Positions 1 through 8,121 of a DNA stretch of 64,000 bases are shown piece by piece; within the stretch, counting starts at the first letter, position 1, and the number at the start of each line of letters is the position of its first letter. The position numbers were made by a program, and so were the translations under genes. The DNA comes from Clostridiales bacterium (lineage in GTDB: Bacteria; Bacillota; Clostridia; Christensenellales; CAG-138), in NCBI GenBank assembly GCA_019416935.1, contig DXWI01000004.1:1-64000 (forward strand). The letters run 5' to 3'. The notes beneath the pieces are model-generated. The model had not been told where the DNA came from. It saw only the letters and a list, made by a program, of their open reading frames with translations, and did not search any database.

Positions 1-5
1 GAATA

Positions 6-1013
6 TTATGTGGATTCCCTTTCAATAATCTTTGAAAATATCATCATCTTTTTATTAACCCGCTGTCCCTGCTGAATGGCCTGAATATTTCTTGCTGCCG
101 TCAGGCTCAGATCATATAGCATATTGTCGAGCGATGTCAACGTCGGAATGCTGTTTTCTGCAAACACCGAATTGTTGATTCCGATTACCGAAACCTGTTC
201 AGGAATTTGCAGTCGCAGATCTGTCAGCGCTCTGATGCCAATGAGTGCAAGCATATCCTCCGCAAAGATGATGCCATCTGTCTCAGGGTGTTGCTGCATA
301 AGCTTCTGCGTTGCTTCATAAGCGCCGGGCCGCGTTTCATCCGTCCTGATTACGATGGGCGCAGTGCCTTCGCAAAGGCTGGCGACACCGGCTTCAAACC
401 CTTGCTGTTTCAGGCGGTTGCTTGGCGTATCATGATCAACAACGTAGGCCAAATGCTTTTTCCCCTTCGTTGTCAGAAGCTTGACGCAGTCAAAAACGCC
501 GCTTTGCTCATCTGCAATCAAGCCATAGACATTCGGCGAATCCAGGTAACCGTTGCAAATAACGACCGGCGTTGTTGGCAGATAGGTTTCGATTGCGTTC
601 TTCACAGCGTCCGTCTGATAAATCGATCCCATCAACACCGCTGCCTCCACCTTGCGCTGGCTGAGCAATTGGATATAGCGCGCTTGCTCGCGTTCGTCCG
701 TACCGGTGTTAAAAATCAAGCAGCAATATCCCTGTTGGACAAACTCCCGTTCAATATAATACACACCATCCGTATGATGTGTTGTTCGGATGTCGGATAT
801 CAAAATGCCAATAATCCGCGATGCCTGCGTCACCAAGCCCCGCGCAGCCTCGTTCGGAATATAGTGATACTCCTGTAGAAGCTTTTGCACGCGCGCTCTC
901 GTCGCTTTCTTGACATGCGGATAGTTGTTGATGATGCGTGAAACGGTACTGGGCGAAACGCCGGCCATTTTTGCGATATCGTAGATGGTTACTTCCTGCA
1001 CAATTGCCTCCAT
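6..1013 (-). CDS. LacI/GalR-family transcriptional regulator
   Basis: Predicted DNA-binding repressor or activator of sugar-related genes. The N-terminal LacI helix-turn-helix is clear (TIYDIAKMAGVSPSTVSRI, about residues 9-27, followed by the hinge region), and residues of about 60-335 form the periplasmic-binding-protein-like effector domain with the usual family length. The ATG at 1013 has no Shine-Dalgarno sequence, but GGAGG lies 5 bases before a GTG at 1001, so the protein probably begins MQEVTIYDIA and is four residues shorter. It is transcribed divergently from the cupin gene at 1137, with a shared promoter region between them; the cupin gene is the only obvious local target, but this is inference. 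The effector sugar cannot be read from the sequence. Confidence 0.93.
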   Translation of the reverse strand: MEAIVQEVTIYDIAKMAGVSPSTVSRIINNYPHVKKATRARVQKLLQEYHYIPNEAARGLVTQASRIIGILISDIRTTHHTDGVYYIEREFVQQGYCCLIFNTGTDEREQARYIQLLSQRKVEAAVLMGSIYQTDAVKNAIETYLPTTPVVICNGYLDSPNVYGLIADEQSGVFDCVKLLTTKGKKHLAYVVDHDTPSNRLKQQGFEAGVASLCEGTAPIVIRTDETRPGAYEATQKLMQQHPETDGIIFAEDMLALIGIRALTDLRLQIPEQVSVIGINNSVFAENSIPTLTSLDNMLYDLSLTAARNIQAIQQGQRVNKKMMIFSKIIEREST

Positions 1014-1020
1014 TTTGAAA

Positions 1021-1103
1021 CCGATATTATAATATTATATCTCGTTTGAATCCTCGTCAAGCTATCAAGGCCCATTGACAAGCAAAAAACAACCATTTAT
1101 AGT
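1021..1103. promoter_or_regulatory. Divergent promoters between the LacI-type regulator and the cupin gene
   Basis: Plus strand: TTGACA at 1075-1080, 17-base spacer, TATAGT at 1098-1103, leading to the cupin gene. Minus strand: a TTGACG box with a 17-base spacer to TAATAT (or 15 to TATAAT) in the AT-rich stretch 1024-1040, leading to the regulator. No convincing LacI-type palindromic operator with a central CG was found, so control of both genes by the regulator remains inference. Confidence 0.7.
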
Positions 1104-1136
1104 ATAACAAACGATCGCAAAATACAGGAGGCTCCA

Positions 1137-1487
1137 ATGGTACGCAAGAATGCAGAAAAAATTGTCGAACGATTTGACCACAAATTCGGTGGGGACGGTT
1201 TCATAACGGTTCGCAGCCTGACGAACAATGATGATGAACTGAACGGAAAGGGCCGTGTGTTTGCCCATACCACGCTGCTGCCCGGCCATTCCATTGGTTT
1301 CCACAAGCATGAAGGGGAATCCGAGACCTATTATTTCTACAGTGGTAAGGGCGAATTCGATGACAATGGCACCATCGTTCCCGTTGAGGCCGGTGATGTA
1401 ACCTTTACGCCCTCTGGAACGGGCCATGCAATCAAAAACACCGGTGATGAACCGCTCGAATTCATCGCGTTGATCCTGTACGCTTAA
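1137..1487 (+). CDS. Small single-domain cupin protein
   Basis: A 116-residue cupin_2 beta-barrel protein, the only confident plus-strand gene in the window. The metal-binding cupin motif 1 is visible as HKHEGESETYYFYSGKGE (two His and one Glu) and motif 2 includes the His in SGTGHAIKN. AGGAGG lies 5 bases before the ATG. Stand-alone cupins of this size are often sugar isomerase-like, dioxygenase-like or simply ligand-binding proteins, so the reaction is unknown. Its location divergent from a LacI-type regulator hints at carbohydrate metabolism, but nothing more specific can be supported. Confidence 0.88.
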   Translation: MVRKNAEKIVERFDHKFGGDGFITVRSLTNNDDELNGKGRVFAHTTLLPGHSIGFHKHEGESETYYFYSGKGEFDDNGTIVPVEAGDVTFTPSGTGHAIKNTGDEPLEFIALILYA

Positions 1488-1630
1488 TTGCGACGCCGCG
1501 AAACCAACGATGCGGAGACGTTTTTGACTGCCGTCGTTGTTTGGCGTGCATTTGCATAGAGAAACCCCCGATCACCTTGTTTTCCCCATACGAAGTTTCA
1601 AAACACCGTTCCAGATTGCTGGAAAATTCC

Positions 1631-1662
1631 AAGAGCCGCCCGTTGTCTTGCGGGCGGCTCTT
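1631..1662. terminator. Bidirectional terminator between convergent cupin and deacetylase genes
   Basis: A perfect 12-bp stem (AAGAGCCGCCCG with its complement, 8-base loop) lies between two convergent genes. T-rich flanks are present but short on both sides. The rest of 1488-1728 holds no supported gene; a 62-codon plus-strand frame there overlaps the hairpin and lacks any recognisable family. Confidence 0.75.
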
Positions 1663-1728
1663 CGTTTAGAATTTGTTGCTTTGGCGCGCATACCCCATAT
1701 GGTTTGGAAGCCTGCTCCGCGCTAGCCC

Positions 1729-2562
1729 CTAGATCAATCTTTGGCGGCCGTTGGCGTCGATGGTGGTATTGCCCTCGAGGAGCAGTTCATCAATCGTCAC
1801 AAACTCATACCCTTCAGCCATCGCCTTTTCAATGAGTACCGGCAGATACTCCTTGATTTTGTAGCCATTATTGTGGCAAAGAATGATGCAGCCCGGCGCA
1901 AGGCGCGGAAGGACGGTGTCAAGGATCGTCTGAGAGCTGCGCTCCTGTTTCCAATCGATCGTATCCACATCCCACTGTATCGGTTCGTACCCAAAGTCAC
2001 GAACGGCCTTGATGACCGTATCGTTGTATTCCCCATAGGGCGCGCGGAACTTCGTGCATCGTTTTCCGGTGAGCGCCTCAATCTGGTCATCCAGTTTGCT
2101 GATCTCCTCCTGAATCTGCACTGCGTCCAGCTTGTTCATATGCGGATGTGTGAGGCTATGGTTGCCAACCTCGTGTCCCTTTTCGGCAATGGCTTTGACG
2201 TGCTCAGGATACGCCTCAACCCAAACGCCGCAAAGGAAAAACGTTGCTTTAATTTCATACTTGTCGAGCGTTTCCAAAATAAAGTCGGTTTTATCGTCTT
2301 CCCATGCCGCATCAATCGTCAGCGCAATCTTTTTGTCTGGCCGCTCCACGCTGTAAACAGGCAGTTCTCTCTTCTTTCCGGCCAAAACATTCAGCTCATA
2401 CTCCTCCACCTGTGCCATGCGCGCCATCGTCGTCGTGATACCGCCGTTCTTCATGAGCAGGATTGCGGCAACAATGGCGATCACGAGCAGCAGAAAGCCC
2501 AGCCCGGCCAGCAACAGCGTTTTCCTTTTAACGACAACTATCCGCACCCCATCTACCCCCAA
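1729..2562 (-). CDS. Membrane-anchored polysaccharide deacetylase, PdaB-like
   Basis: A NodB-fold carbohydrate esterase family 4 protein of 277 residues, expected to remove acetyl groups from peptidoglycan or another wall polymer outside the cell. An N-terminal membrane helix (about residues 14-37) is followed by the NodB domain (about 75-260). Motifs are intact: the Asp-containing motif 1 (ALTIDAAWEDD), the metal-binding NHSLTHPH, RAPYGEYND, WDVDTIDW and ILCHNNG. This resembles the sporulation-associated PdaB/YlxY branch. Start is uncertain: TTG at 2562 has weak support, and GTG at 2547 lies 8 bases after a G-run. It follows rpoD after a terminator, so it is probably transcribed separately. 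Confidence 0.88.
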   Translation of the reverse strand: MGVDGVRIVVVKRKTLLLAGLGFLLLVIAIVAAILLMKNGGITTTMARMAQVEEYELNVLAGKKRELPVYSVERPDKKIALTIDAAWEDDKTDFILETLDKYEIKATFFLCGVWVEAYPEHVKAIAEKGHEVGNHSLTHPHMNKLDAVQIQEEISKLDDQIEALTGKRCTKFRAPYGEYNDTVIKAVRDFGYEPIQWDVDTIDWKQERSSQTILDTVLPRLAPGCIILCHNNGYKIKEYLPVLIEKAMAEGYEFVTIDELLLEGNTTIDANGRQRLI

Positions 2563-2672
2563 ATCTTAAGCTGTTGTACTTTATGCGACACAAGTCCCAA
2601 AAATCACAGCCGCTTGCGCGAATCCAGCCACAACCAGCGGATTTCGTCGGAGAATGCTGCGGCATACGGAAA

Positions 2673-2702
2673 AGAGCGGCCGCAACGCATTGCAGCCGCT
2701 CT
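2673..2702 (-). terminator. Rho-independent terminator after rpoD
   Basis: On the minus strand an 8-bp AGAGCGGC/GCCGCTCT stem, with an inner GCAA/TTGC extension, is followed by TTTT. It lies 21 bases past the rpoD stop codon and would end the dgt-dnaG-rpoD transcript. Confidence 0.85.
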
Positions 2703-2722
2703 GGGTGTTGGTTCGATATTGC

Positions 2723-3802
2723 TTATTCCAGAAAATCCTTGAGGCGCTTGCTTCTGCTCGGATGGCGCAGCTTTCTGAGCGCTTTGGCTTCGATCTGGCG
2801 AATGCGCTCACGCGTGACGTTGAACTCCTTGCCAACCTCCTCGAGCGTGCGGGCCTTTCCATCGTCAAGGCCATAGCGCAGGCGAAGGACCTTTGCTTCG
2901 CGCGGCGTGAGCGAGTTCAGCACGTCCATCAACTGTTCTTTGAGCAGCGTCACCGCCACCGCTTCGGCCGGCGCCGGAGCATCCTGATCCTCGATGAAGT
3001 CGCCAAGATGGCTATCGTCCTCTTCACCGATCGGCGTCTCCAGAGAAACCGGCTCCTGCGCGATCTTGATGATCTCGCGCACCTTATCCTCAGAGATTCC
3101 CATCTCCTTGGCAATTTCATCCGGACGCGGATCACGACCGTATTCCTGCACCAACTGACGGTTGACGCGGATCAGCTTGTTAATGGTTTCCACCATGTGC
3201 ACCGGAATGCGAATCGTGCGCGCCTGATCCGCAATGGCCCGTGTAATCGCCTGACGAATCCACCAGGTTGCATAGGTGGAAAACTTATAACCCTTTCGAT
3301 AATCGAATTTTTCCACCGCCTTAATGAGACCCAGATTGCCTTCCTGAATCAGGTCGAGAAACAGCATGCCGCGGCCAACGTACCGCTTGGCAATCGAAAC
3401 AACGAGGCGCAGGTTTGCCTCCGCCAGCTGATGCTTCGCCTCCGGATCACCCTCGGCCATGCGCTGCGCAATCTCCACCTCTTCGTTCGCGGTGAGCAGC
3501 GGTACTTTACCGATCTCCTTCAGATACATGCGTACCGGGTCGTCGATATTGACGCCCTCGACCGCAGCAAGCGTGGATTCGATCTCCGCGATCTCTTCGT
3601 TGATATCCTCCGGAACCTCGACCTCTTCCACCACATCAATGTTCATTTCCTCGAGGTGTTCGTAGATCTTCTCGACCTGTTCCTGATCGAGTTCCAGTTC
3701 CTCCAGCGCGTCCATGATCTCCTTATAGGTCAGGATACCCTTCACCTTTCCGGCCTCGAGCAAATCCTTGACCTTTTGCATGCGAGGATCGACCTTCTCC
3801 AT
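2723..3802 (-). CDS. rpoD: Primary RNA polymerase sigma factor (sigma-70/SigA)
   Basis: Housekeeping sigma factor, 359 residues, close to the length of Bacillus SigA. An acidic region 1.1 (about residues 1-75) is followed by region 1.2 (DPVRMYLKEIGKVPLL), region 2 with the -10 recognition helix (GYKFSTYATWWIRQAITRAI), region 3, and region 4 with the -35 helix-turn-helix (TLEEVGKEFNVTRERIRQIE). AGGAG precedes the ATG by 10 bases. It sits directly downstream of dnaG and dgt, the classic Clostridia macromolecular synthesis operon. Its consensus boxes, TTGACA and TATAAT, are the ones recognised in several promoters listed here. Confidence 0.98.
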   Translation of the reverse strand: MEKVDPRMQKVKDLLEAGKVKGILTYKEIMDALEELELDQEQVEKIYEHLEEMNIDVVEEVEVPEDINEEIAEIESTLAAVEGVNIDDPVRMYLKEIGKVPLLTANEEVEIAQRMAEGDPEAKHQLAEANLRLVVSIAKRYVGRGMLFLDLIQEGNLGLIKAVEKFDYRKGYKFSTYATWWIRQAITRAIADQARTIRIPVHMVETINKLIRVNRQLVQEYGRDPRPDEIAKEMGISEDKVREIIKIAQEPVSLETPIGEEDDSHLGDFIEDQDAPAPAEAVAVTLLKEQLMDVLNSLTPREAKVLRLRYGLDDGKARTLEEVGKEFNVTRERIRQIEAKALRKLRHPSRSKRLKDFLE

Positions 3803-3823
3803 CTTACCCCCACTCCTTTCCTG

Positions 3824-5590
3824 TCAACCGCGTAACTGTCGCGTTAAATTCTGTATCTGCTGCATCAGTTTCTCGCGCTGATGCGGTTCTATCGAACTGT
3901 CGGCCAACTCCAATGTCAGAGTCTCGATTTGCCGCTTGCAATCATACCGCCGAATCCGTTTGAGACAATCCTGTACGGCCTTCACGGGTTCCGTCAATTG
4001 CATATCATCCTGCAATACACCGGCAAGCTGTTCCGCCATGTCCTGCGGCAGGGCATTGAGCATGCGCGCGCAATTGGGAGGCGCATCCTGCGCATAGGAG
4101 GCCACAATCTCCACCGCCAGTGCGCCGCGCGCATCGTTCTCAAGCAGTTCCAGCGCGCCCTCGGAAACCGCCGTCATGGTGGCTTCCTTTGACTGTACCA
4201 TCGCCTGCAGCAACGCATTTTCCGCACGCAGCCGCGGGTCGTCCGCCTCCGGCTCTTTCCTTTGCCGCTGCATGCGCACCGGCCGCTTCTGCTGCGCCGG
4301 TTCCATCGAACCGCCGGCTGCGCCCTGCGCCTGCAATGCTTCTACAGGATACCCCGTTTTTCGCGCAAGCTGCGTATAATAGCGGCCCTGTTCAACCGGC
4401 TGCAAGCTAGCAATAAAGCGGCAGGCTTCCTTTGCGTACTGCTCCCGATCGTTTTCATCGGTAAGCGTGTAGTGAAGCGCCATGCTCTCCAGCTTAAAGG
4501 CATTGAGGGAGAGCGCGTGCTCCTTGAGCGCATCGAACGCATCCTTACCGCGCGAGCGAATGAACTCGTCCGGGTCCAGCTTGTCCGGAAAGACGATTAC
4601 GCGGACGTCGATCCCTTCTGCAGAAAGAATATCCAACCCACGGATCGTGGCATTCTGTCCGGCCGCATCCCCGTCATAAGCGATGTATACCTGCTGTGTG
4701 AACCGCTTGAGCAAACGCGCCTGCTGCACAGTCAGCGCCGTCCCCAAGCTGGCCACGGCGTTGGTAACGCCCGCTTCGAACAGGCTGATCACATCCGTAT
4801 ATCCCTCCACGATGACCAAATCCTCGCAGCGGTGGCTCTTTTGCAGGTTCAACCCATAGAGATTGTTCCGCTTATTGTAAATCGGCGTATCGCCCGTGTT
4901 GATGTATTTGGGCTTATCGTTGTTCAGCACGCGGGCACCAAACCCAAGAACGCGTCCATTTGTGCCGATGATCGGAAAGATCACGCGGTTCCGGTAAGCA
5001 TCATACACGGAGTTCCTGTCCGTATTATGCACAAGTAAGCCGGCATCCAATAGTTCCTGCTGCGAAAACCCGGCTCCCTGCAAATGGTTTTTGAGCGCGT
5101 CCCATGCGTCCGGCGCATAGCCGATGCCGAATCGCTTGACCGAATCGCTCGTTAGCCCACGCTCCGCAAGGTAAGTCCGCCCCGGAGCACCGTTCGGGCC
5201 GATCAGCGTTTCCATAAAAAAGCGCGCGGCAGCTTTACACGCATCGAACAGCCGTTCCTTATATGCCCGTTCGCGCTGCAAGCCGGCATCCCCCGCCTGA
5301 TCCGGCATGTCCATACCGACACGGTTGGCCAGCGCGCGCACCGCTTCCATAAAGGTCAGCCGCTCCATCTGCATGATGAACTGGATCACCGTGCCACCGG
5401 CATGGCAGCCGAAACAATAGAACATCTGCTTGTCCGGCGACACCGAAAACGAAGCGGTTTTTTCCCCATGCAGCGGGCAAAGCCCCCACAGCCGCCTGCC
5501 CTTCGGCTTCAATTCCATATAGGAGGAGATGACGGATACGATGTCGTTTTTGGCCAACAGCTCGTCCAGCCATGCATCTGGAAACGCCAT
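3824..5590 (-). CDS. dnaG: DNA primase
   Basis: Synthesises RNA primers at the replication fork with DnaB-type helicase. The N-terminal CHC2 zinc finger is visible (CPLHGE then YCFGCHAGG, about residues 38-65), followed by the primase core with the TOPRIM motifs (VIVEGYTDV and AYDGDAAGQ) and a C-terminal helicase-interaction region after about residue 430, preceded by an Arg/Gln-rich linker. The chosen ATG at 5590 gives 588 residues and has AGGGGAGAG just upstream; an in-frame TTG at 5608 would lie upstream of that ribosome site. The gene lies between dgt and rpoD. Confidence 0.97.
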   Translation of the reverse strand: MAFPDAWLDELLAKNDIVSVISSYMELKPKGRRLWGLCPLHGEKTASFSVSPDKQMFYCFGCHAGGTVIQFIMQMERLTFMEAVRALANRVGMDMPDQAGDAGLQRERAYKERLFDACKAAARFFMETLIGPNGAPGRTYLAERGLTSDSVKRFGIGYAPDAWDALKNHLQGAGFSQQELLDAGLLVHNTDRNSVYDAYRNRVIFPIIGTNGRVLGFGARVLNNDKPKYINTGDTPIYNKRNNLYGLNLQKSHRCEDLVIVEGYTDVISLFEAGVTNAVASLGTALTVQQARLLKRFTQQVYIAYDGDAAGQNATIRGLDILSAEGIDVRVIVFPDKLDPDEFIRSRGKDAFDALKEHALSLNAFKLESMALHYTLTDENDREQYAKEACRFIASLQPVEQGRYYTQLARKTGYPVEALQAQGAAGGSMEPAQQKRPVRMQRQRKEPEADDPRLRAENALLQAMVQSKEATMTAVSEGALELLENDARGALAVEIVASYAQDAPPNCARMLNALPQDMAEQLAGVLQDDMQLTEPVKAVQDCLKRIRRYDCKRQIETLTLELADSSIEPHQREKLMQQIQNLTRQLRG

Positions 5591-5656
5591 CGCACTCTCC
5601 CCTCTCAAAACATATTCTCTGATAGTTTATTCGACAAAACGCGCACCTTTCCTGCC

Positions 5657-6655
5657 TTAGGCCCAGGAACGGGGCACGAACAGGCGCTCGTAGTCTCGAA
5701 TTGCATAATTATCCGTCATACAGGCAATGAAATCCGCCACCACACGCATTTCTCCGTCCTGCTCGCGCCGCAGCAGGAACTCTGTAGGCATCTCCTCCAA
5801 ATGCTTGCAGTAATACTCGAACAACTGCTGTACCACCCGCTTCGCCTTTCCCTCCTCGCTCTTGGCGACGGGGTTGTAGTACACGCGCGTAAACATGAAT
5901 TCCCGAAGCGTCTGAAACTGTTCCGCTACCGCATCCGACATCCGCACCTCCGGGAGATCCGTGCTCTGTTCCACGACATCGTGAATCATCTTGTTGATGC
6001 GCGCACGATGGCTGCCGCCGAGCACCTCTACGCAGGCTCGCGGTAAATCGGATTCGCTGATGACCCCGGCACGCACAGCGTCGTCGATGTCATGGTTGAG
6101 GTAGGCAATCCGATCGGCAATGGATACGACCTTGCCCTCCATGGTCGCCGGTGTACCGCTGCGCTTATGGTGGAGAATGCCGTCCCGGACCTCGAAGGTC
6201 AGGTTGAGCCCCGCCCCGTTGTTCTCAAGCAGTTCTACGACCCGCAGGCTCTGCACATTGTGTTCAAAGCCGCCCGGCACCAAGCGGTTCAGCATATCCT
6301 CCCCGCTATGACCGAACGGCGTGTGCCCCAAATCGTGCCCCATAGCAATCGCTTCGGTCAAATCCTCATTCAGACGCAGCGAACGGGAGATGGTGCGGGC
6401 AATTTGTGATACCTCAAGCGTATGCGTGAGCCGCGTGCGATAATGGTCACCCTGCGGTGCAAGAAACACCTGTGTTTTGTGCTTGAGGCGCCGAAAGGAC
6501 TTGCAGTGCAGAATGCGGTCGCGATCCCGCATAAAATCTGTTCGCAGCGTGCACGGTTCAATGGGATGTTCTCTTCCACGGCTGTTTTTGACAAGCGTGG
6601 CATAGCGCGACAGCAGCTTGACCTCGGCCTGCTCCGCGTATTCTCTGCAACTCAT
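5657..6655 (-). CDS. dgt: Deoxyguanosinetriphosphate triphosphohydrolase-like HD protein
   Basis: HD-domain dNTPase of 332 residues that probably releases triphosphate from deoxynucleotides and so tunes dNTP pools. The HD metal ligands are visible: His in RTRLTHTLEV, the HD pair in AMGHDLGHTPFGH and a later Asp in KVVSIADRIAYLNHDID. Its length and position upstream of dnaG-rpoD match the short Dgt-like proteins of Clostridia. The substrate range of this subfamily is not fixed by sequence. A 410-base gene-free stretch lies immediately upstream; no clear promoter with both boxes was found there. Confidence 0.94.
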   Translation of the reverse strand: MSCREYAEQAEVKLLSRYATLVKNSRGREHPIEPCTLRTDFMRDRDRILHCKSFRRLKHKTQVFLAPQGDHYRTRLTHTLEVSQIARTISRSLRLNEDLTEAIAMGHDLGHTPFGHSGEDMLNRLVPGGFEHNVQSLRVVELLENNGAGLNLTFEVRDGILHHKRSGTPATMEGKVVSIADRIAYLNHDIDDAVRAGVISESDLPRACVEVLGGSHRARINKMIHDVVEQSTDLPEVRMSDAVAEQFQTLREFMFTRVYYNPVAKSEEGKAKRVVQQLFEYYCKHLEEMPTEFLLRREQDGEMRVVADFIACMTDNYAIRDYERLFVPRSWA

Positions 6656-7006
6656 ATGAACGCCCCCATCTTACAATTTTCGTGTCAGGATATCACAAGT
6701 ATCCCCTTGTGTGAATAATACACCACAACTTGCGTGTTTCCTGCCAATTTGGAAAAAAATCGCAGGCAGAGCGAGCAGCAGCGAAGTCGCTGCTGCAAAA
6801 CGATGGATGTTCTGAGGCGTCCGCTTTGCCCCTGTTCGCCGGCAAGAGCGCCGCGAGCATATTCCTTCACGCATTCGCGCCTCTCGTTCGCGCGTATCAA
6901 AAGGGCGTTTCGGCAAGCCGGCGGGCGAACCGATTTCTGAATCGTTGGCGTTGCTGTCGCAGCGTACGCTTGTACGGTTGCCCTTTTTAAGGCGTTTCAA
7001 CACAAA
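6656..7006. other. Gene-free stretch upstream of dgt
   Basis: This stretch between dgt and the terminator of the CD1247-type gene holds no supported gene. Two overlapping minus-strand frames of 121 and 71 codons have no family signature, and the longer runs into the terminator stem. It contains a perfect 10-bp hairpin at 6775-6796 (GCAGCAGCGA and its complement, 2-base loop) with no T-tract downstream on either strand, so it is not a standard terminator. The dgt promoter or leader must lie here. Confidence 0.6.
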
Positions 7007-7032
7007 ATGCCGGCCGCATTTGCGGCCGGCAT
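7007..7032 (-). terminator. Terminator after the CD1247-type gene
   Basis: An 11-bp stem ATGCCGGCCGC/GCGGCCGGCAT with a 4-base loop, followed on the minus strand by TTTTG. It lies 34 bases past the stop codon of the upstream gene. Confidence 0.85.
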
Positions 7033-7065
7033 CCAAGTCAAATCGTTACGGTTTTGATAATACGC

Positions 7066-7491
7066 TTAGTCCTCATCCGTAGCATCCTCTTCATCGCAGC
7101 AATCACAATCGCAATCTCCGCAGCAAAGCTCGATGTCTACCGGCTCATTGCAGGAGGGACAAATCAACCCATCCTCCGATTCCAGCATGTCTTCATCAAA
7201 GTAAATCGTTTCGCCGCAGGATGGGCAAACAACCTCAAGGAAATCATCCTCGCACTCGCAGTCCTCGTCATCGCCGTACAACTCGCAGTCGATTGCATCG
7301 AGTTCTTCATAGATCTCATCGACACAGTCGGACAGATCATCGTATGCTTCGTTCTGCTCTTCCAGTTCCTCGGCAATCGCGCCAAGCGCGTCAATGATGC
7401 CGCGCAGCAGCTTTCCCTGCTTCTCATCTTCAATTCCGAGTCCATCGGCCAATCCATCCAGATAGGCCACCTTCTCCGAGATATAGCTCAT
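7066..7491 (-). CDS. CD1247-N-terminal-domain protein with zinc ribbon and Cys-rich tail
   Basis: A 141-residue acidic protein. Residues of about 1-70 match the CD1247 N-terminal domain that is widespread in Clostridia (MSYISEKVAYLDGLADGL then a helical, Glu-rich segment). Residues 88-121 form a zinc ribbon with two CPSC knuckles (VCPSCGETIYF and LICPSCNEPV). The C-terminal tail carries a dense cysteine cluster (CCGDCDCDCC), which could bind more metal or be redox-active. The function of the family is unknown. It lies downstream of efp with a 33-base gap and ends in its own terminator, so it is probably co-transcribed with efp. Confidence 0.88.
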   Translation of the reverse strand: MSYISEKVAYLDGLADGLGIEDEKQGKLLRGIIDALGAIAEELEEQNEAYDDLSDCVDEIYEELDAIDCELYGDDEDCECEDDFLEVVCPSCGETIYFDEDMLESEDGLICPSCNEPVDIELCCGDCDCDCCDEEDATDED

Positions 7492-7524
7492 GGTTGTTAC
7501 CTCCCTGTCGATCGTTAGTATACG

Positions 7525-8082
7525 TCAGACGCGCTCCATATATTCGCCGGTACGGGTATCTACACGAATGCGGTCTCCCTCGTTCACAAACAGCGGGACA
7601 TTGATCTTATATCCGGTTTCCAGTTCGGCGGGCTTGGTGGTTCCCGTCGCGGTGTCGCCCTTGAAGCCGGGCTCGGTATGCGTGACTGTGAGTTCGACAA
7701 AGTTCGGCGCTTCAACGGAAAACGGGCTGCCCTTGAAGAAGCGGACCTTCACGTTCTCGTTCTCGACGATAAAGCTGATCGCGTCCTCAACCTGATCATG
7801 ATTGAGCGGAATCTGCTCATAGGATTCGACATCCATGAAATAGTACAGCTCGCCATCGCTGTAAAGATACTGCATTTCCTTGGTTTCGATGTGTGCTTTG
7901 GGGTACTTGTCCGTGGGGCTGAACGTACGCTCCAACACTGCGCCGGTCATCACGTTTTTGAGACGGGTACGCACAAACGCCGCGCCCTTGCCCGGTTTCA
8001 CATGCTGAAAATCTGCGATGGACCAGACCTGTCCATCGATTTCAACGGTTACGCCCTTTCTGAAATCGCCTGCCATAATCAT
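7525..8082 (-). CDS. efp: Translation elongation factor P
   Basis: EF-P rescues ribosomes stalled at polyproline stretches. At 185 residues it has the three-domain family length: KOW-like domain 1 with the exposed loop HVKPGKGAAFVRTRL, whose Lys32 is the residue that can be modified, then two OB-fold domains ending in the conserved GDRIRVDTRTGEYMERV. The ATG at 8082 is 10 bases after GGAGG. The peptidase gene directly upstream is the common Bacillota neighbour of efp. Confidence 0.97.
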   Translation of the reverse strand: MIMAGDFRKGVTVEIDGQVWSIADFQHVKPGKGAAFVRTRLKNVMTGAVLERTFSPTDKYPKAHIETKEMQYLYSDGELYYFMDVESYEQIPLNHDQVEDAISFIVENENVKVRFFKGSPFSVEAPNFVELTVTHTEPGFKGDTATGTTKPAELETGYKINVPLFVNEGDRIRVDTRTGEYMERV

Positions 8083-8121
8083 AATGCTCTGTTCCTCCCA
8101 ATCATTGATTGCTTTCGTTAT

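Noticed and set aside
1021..1136. LacI-type operator sought in the divergent promoter region
   Set aside because: Only weak, imperfect palindromes were found, none with a central CG and matching arms, so no operator is called.
1537..1725. A 62-codon plus-strand frame after the cupin gene
   Set aside because: It covers the terminator hairpin between convergent genes and has no family match that I can see.
6775..6796. Hairpin considered as a terminator
   Set aside because: There is no T-run downstream on either strand; on the minus strand the T-run precedes the stem.
6671..7036. A 121-codon minus-strand frame upstream of dgt
   Set aside because: It runs through a terminator stem, lacks a ribosome site and has no recognised domain; the region is better treated as non-coding.
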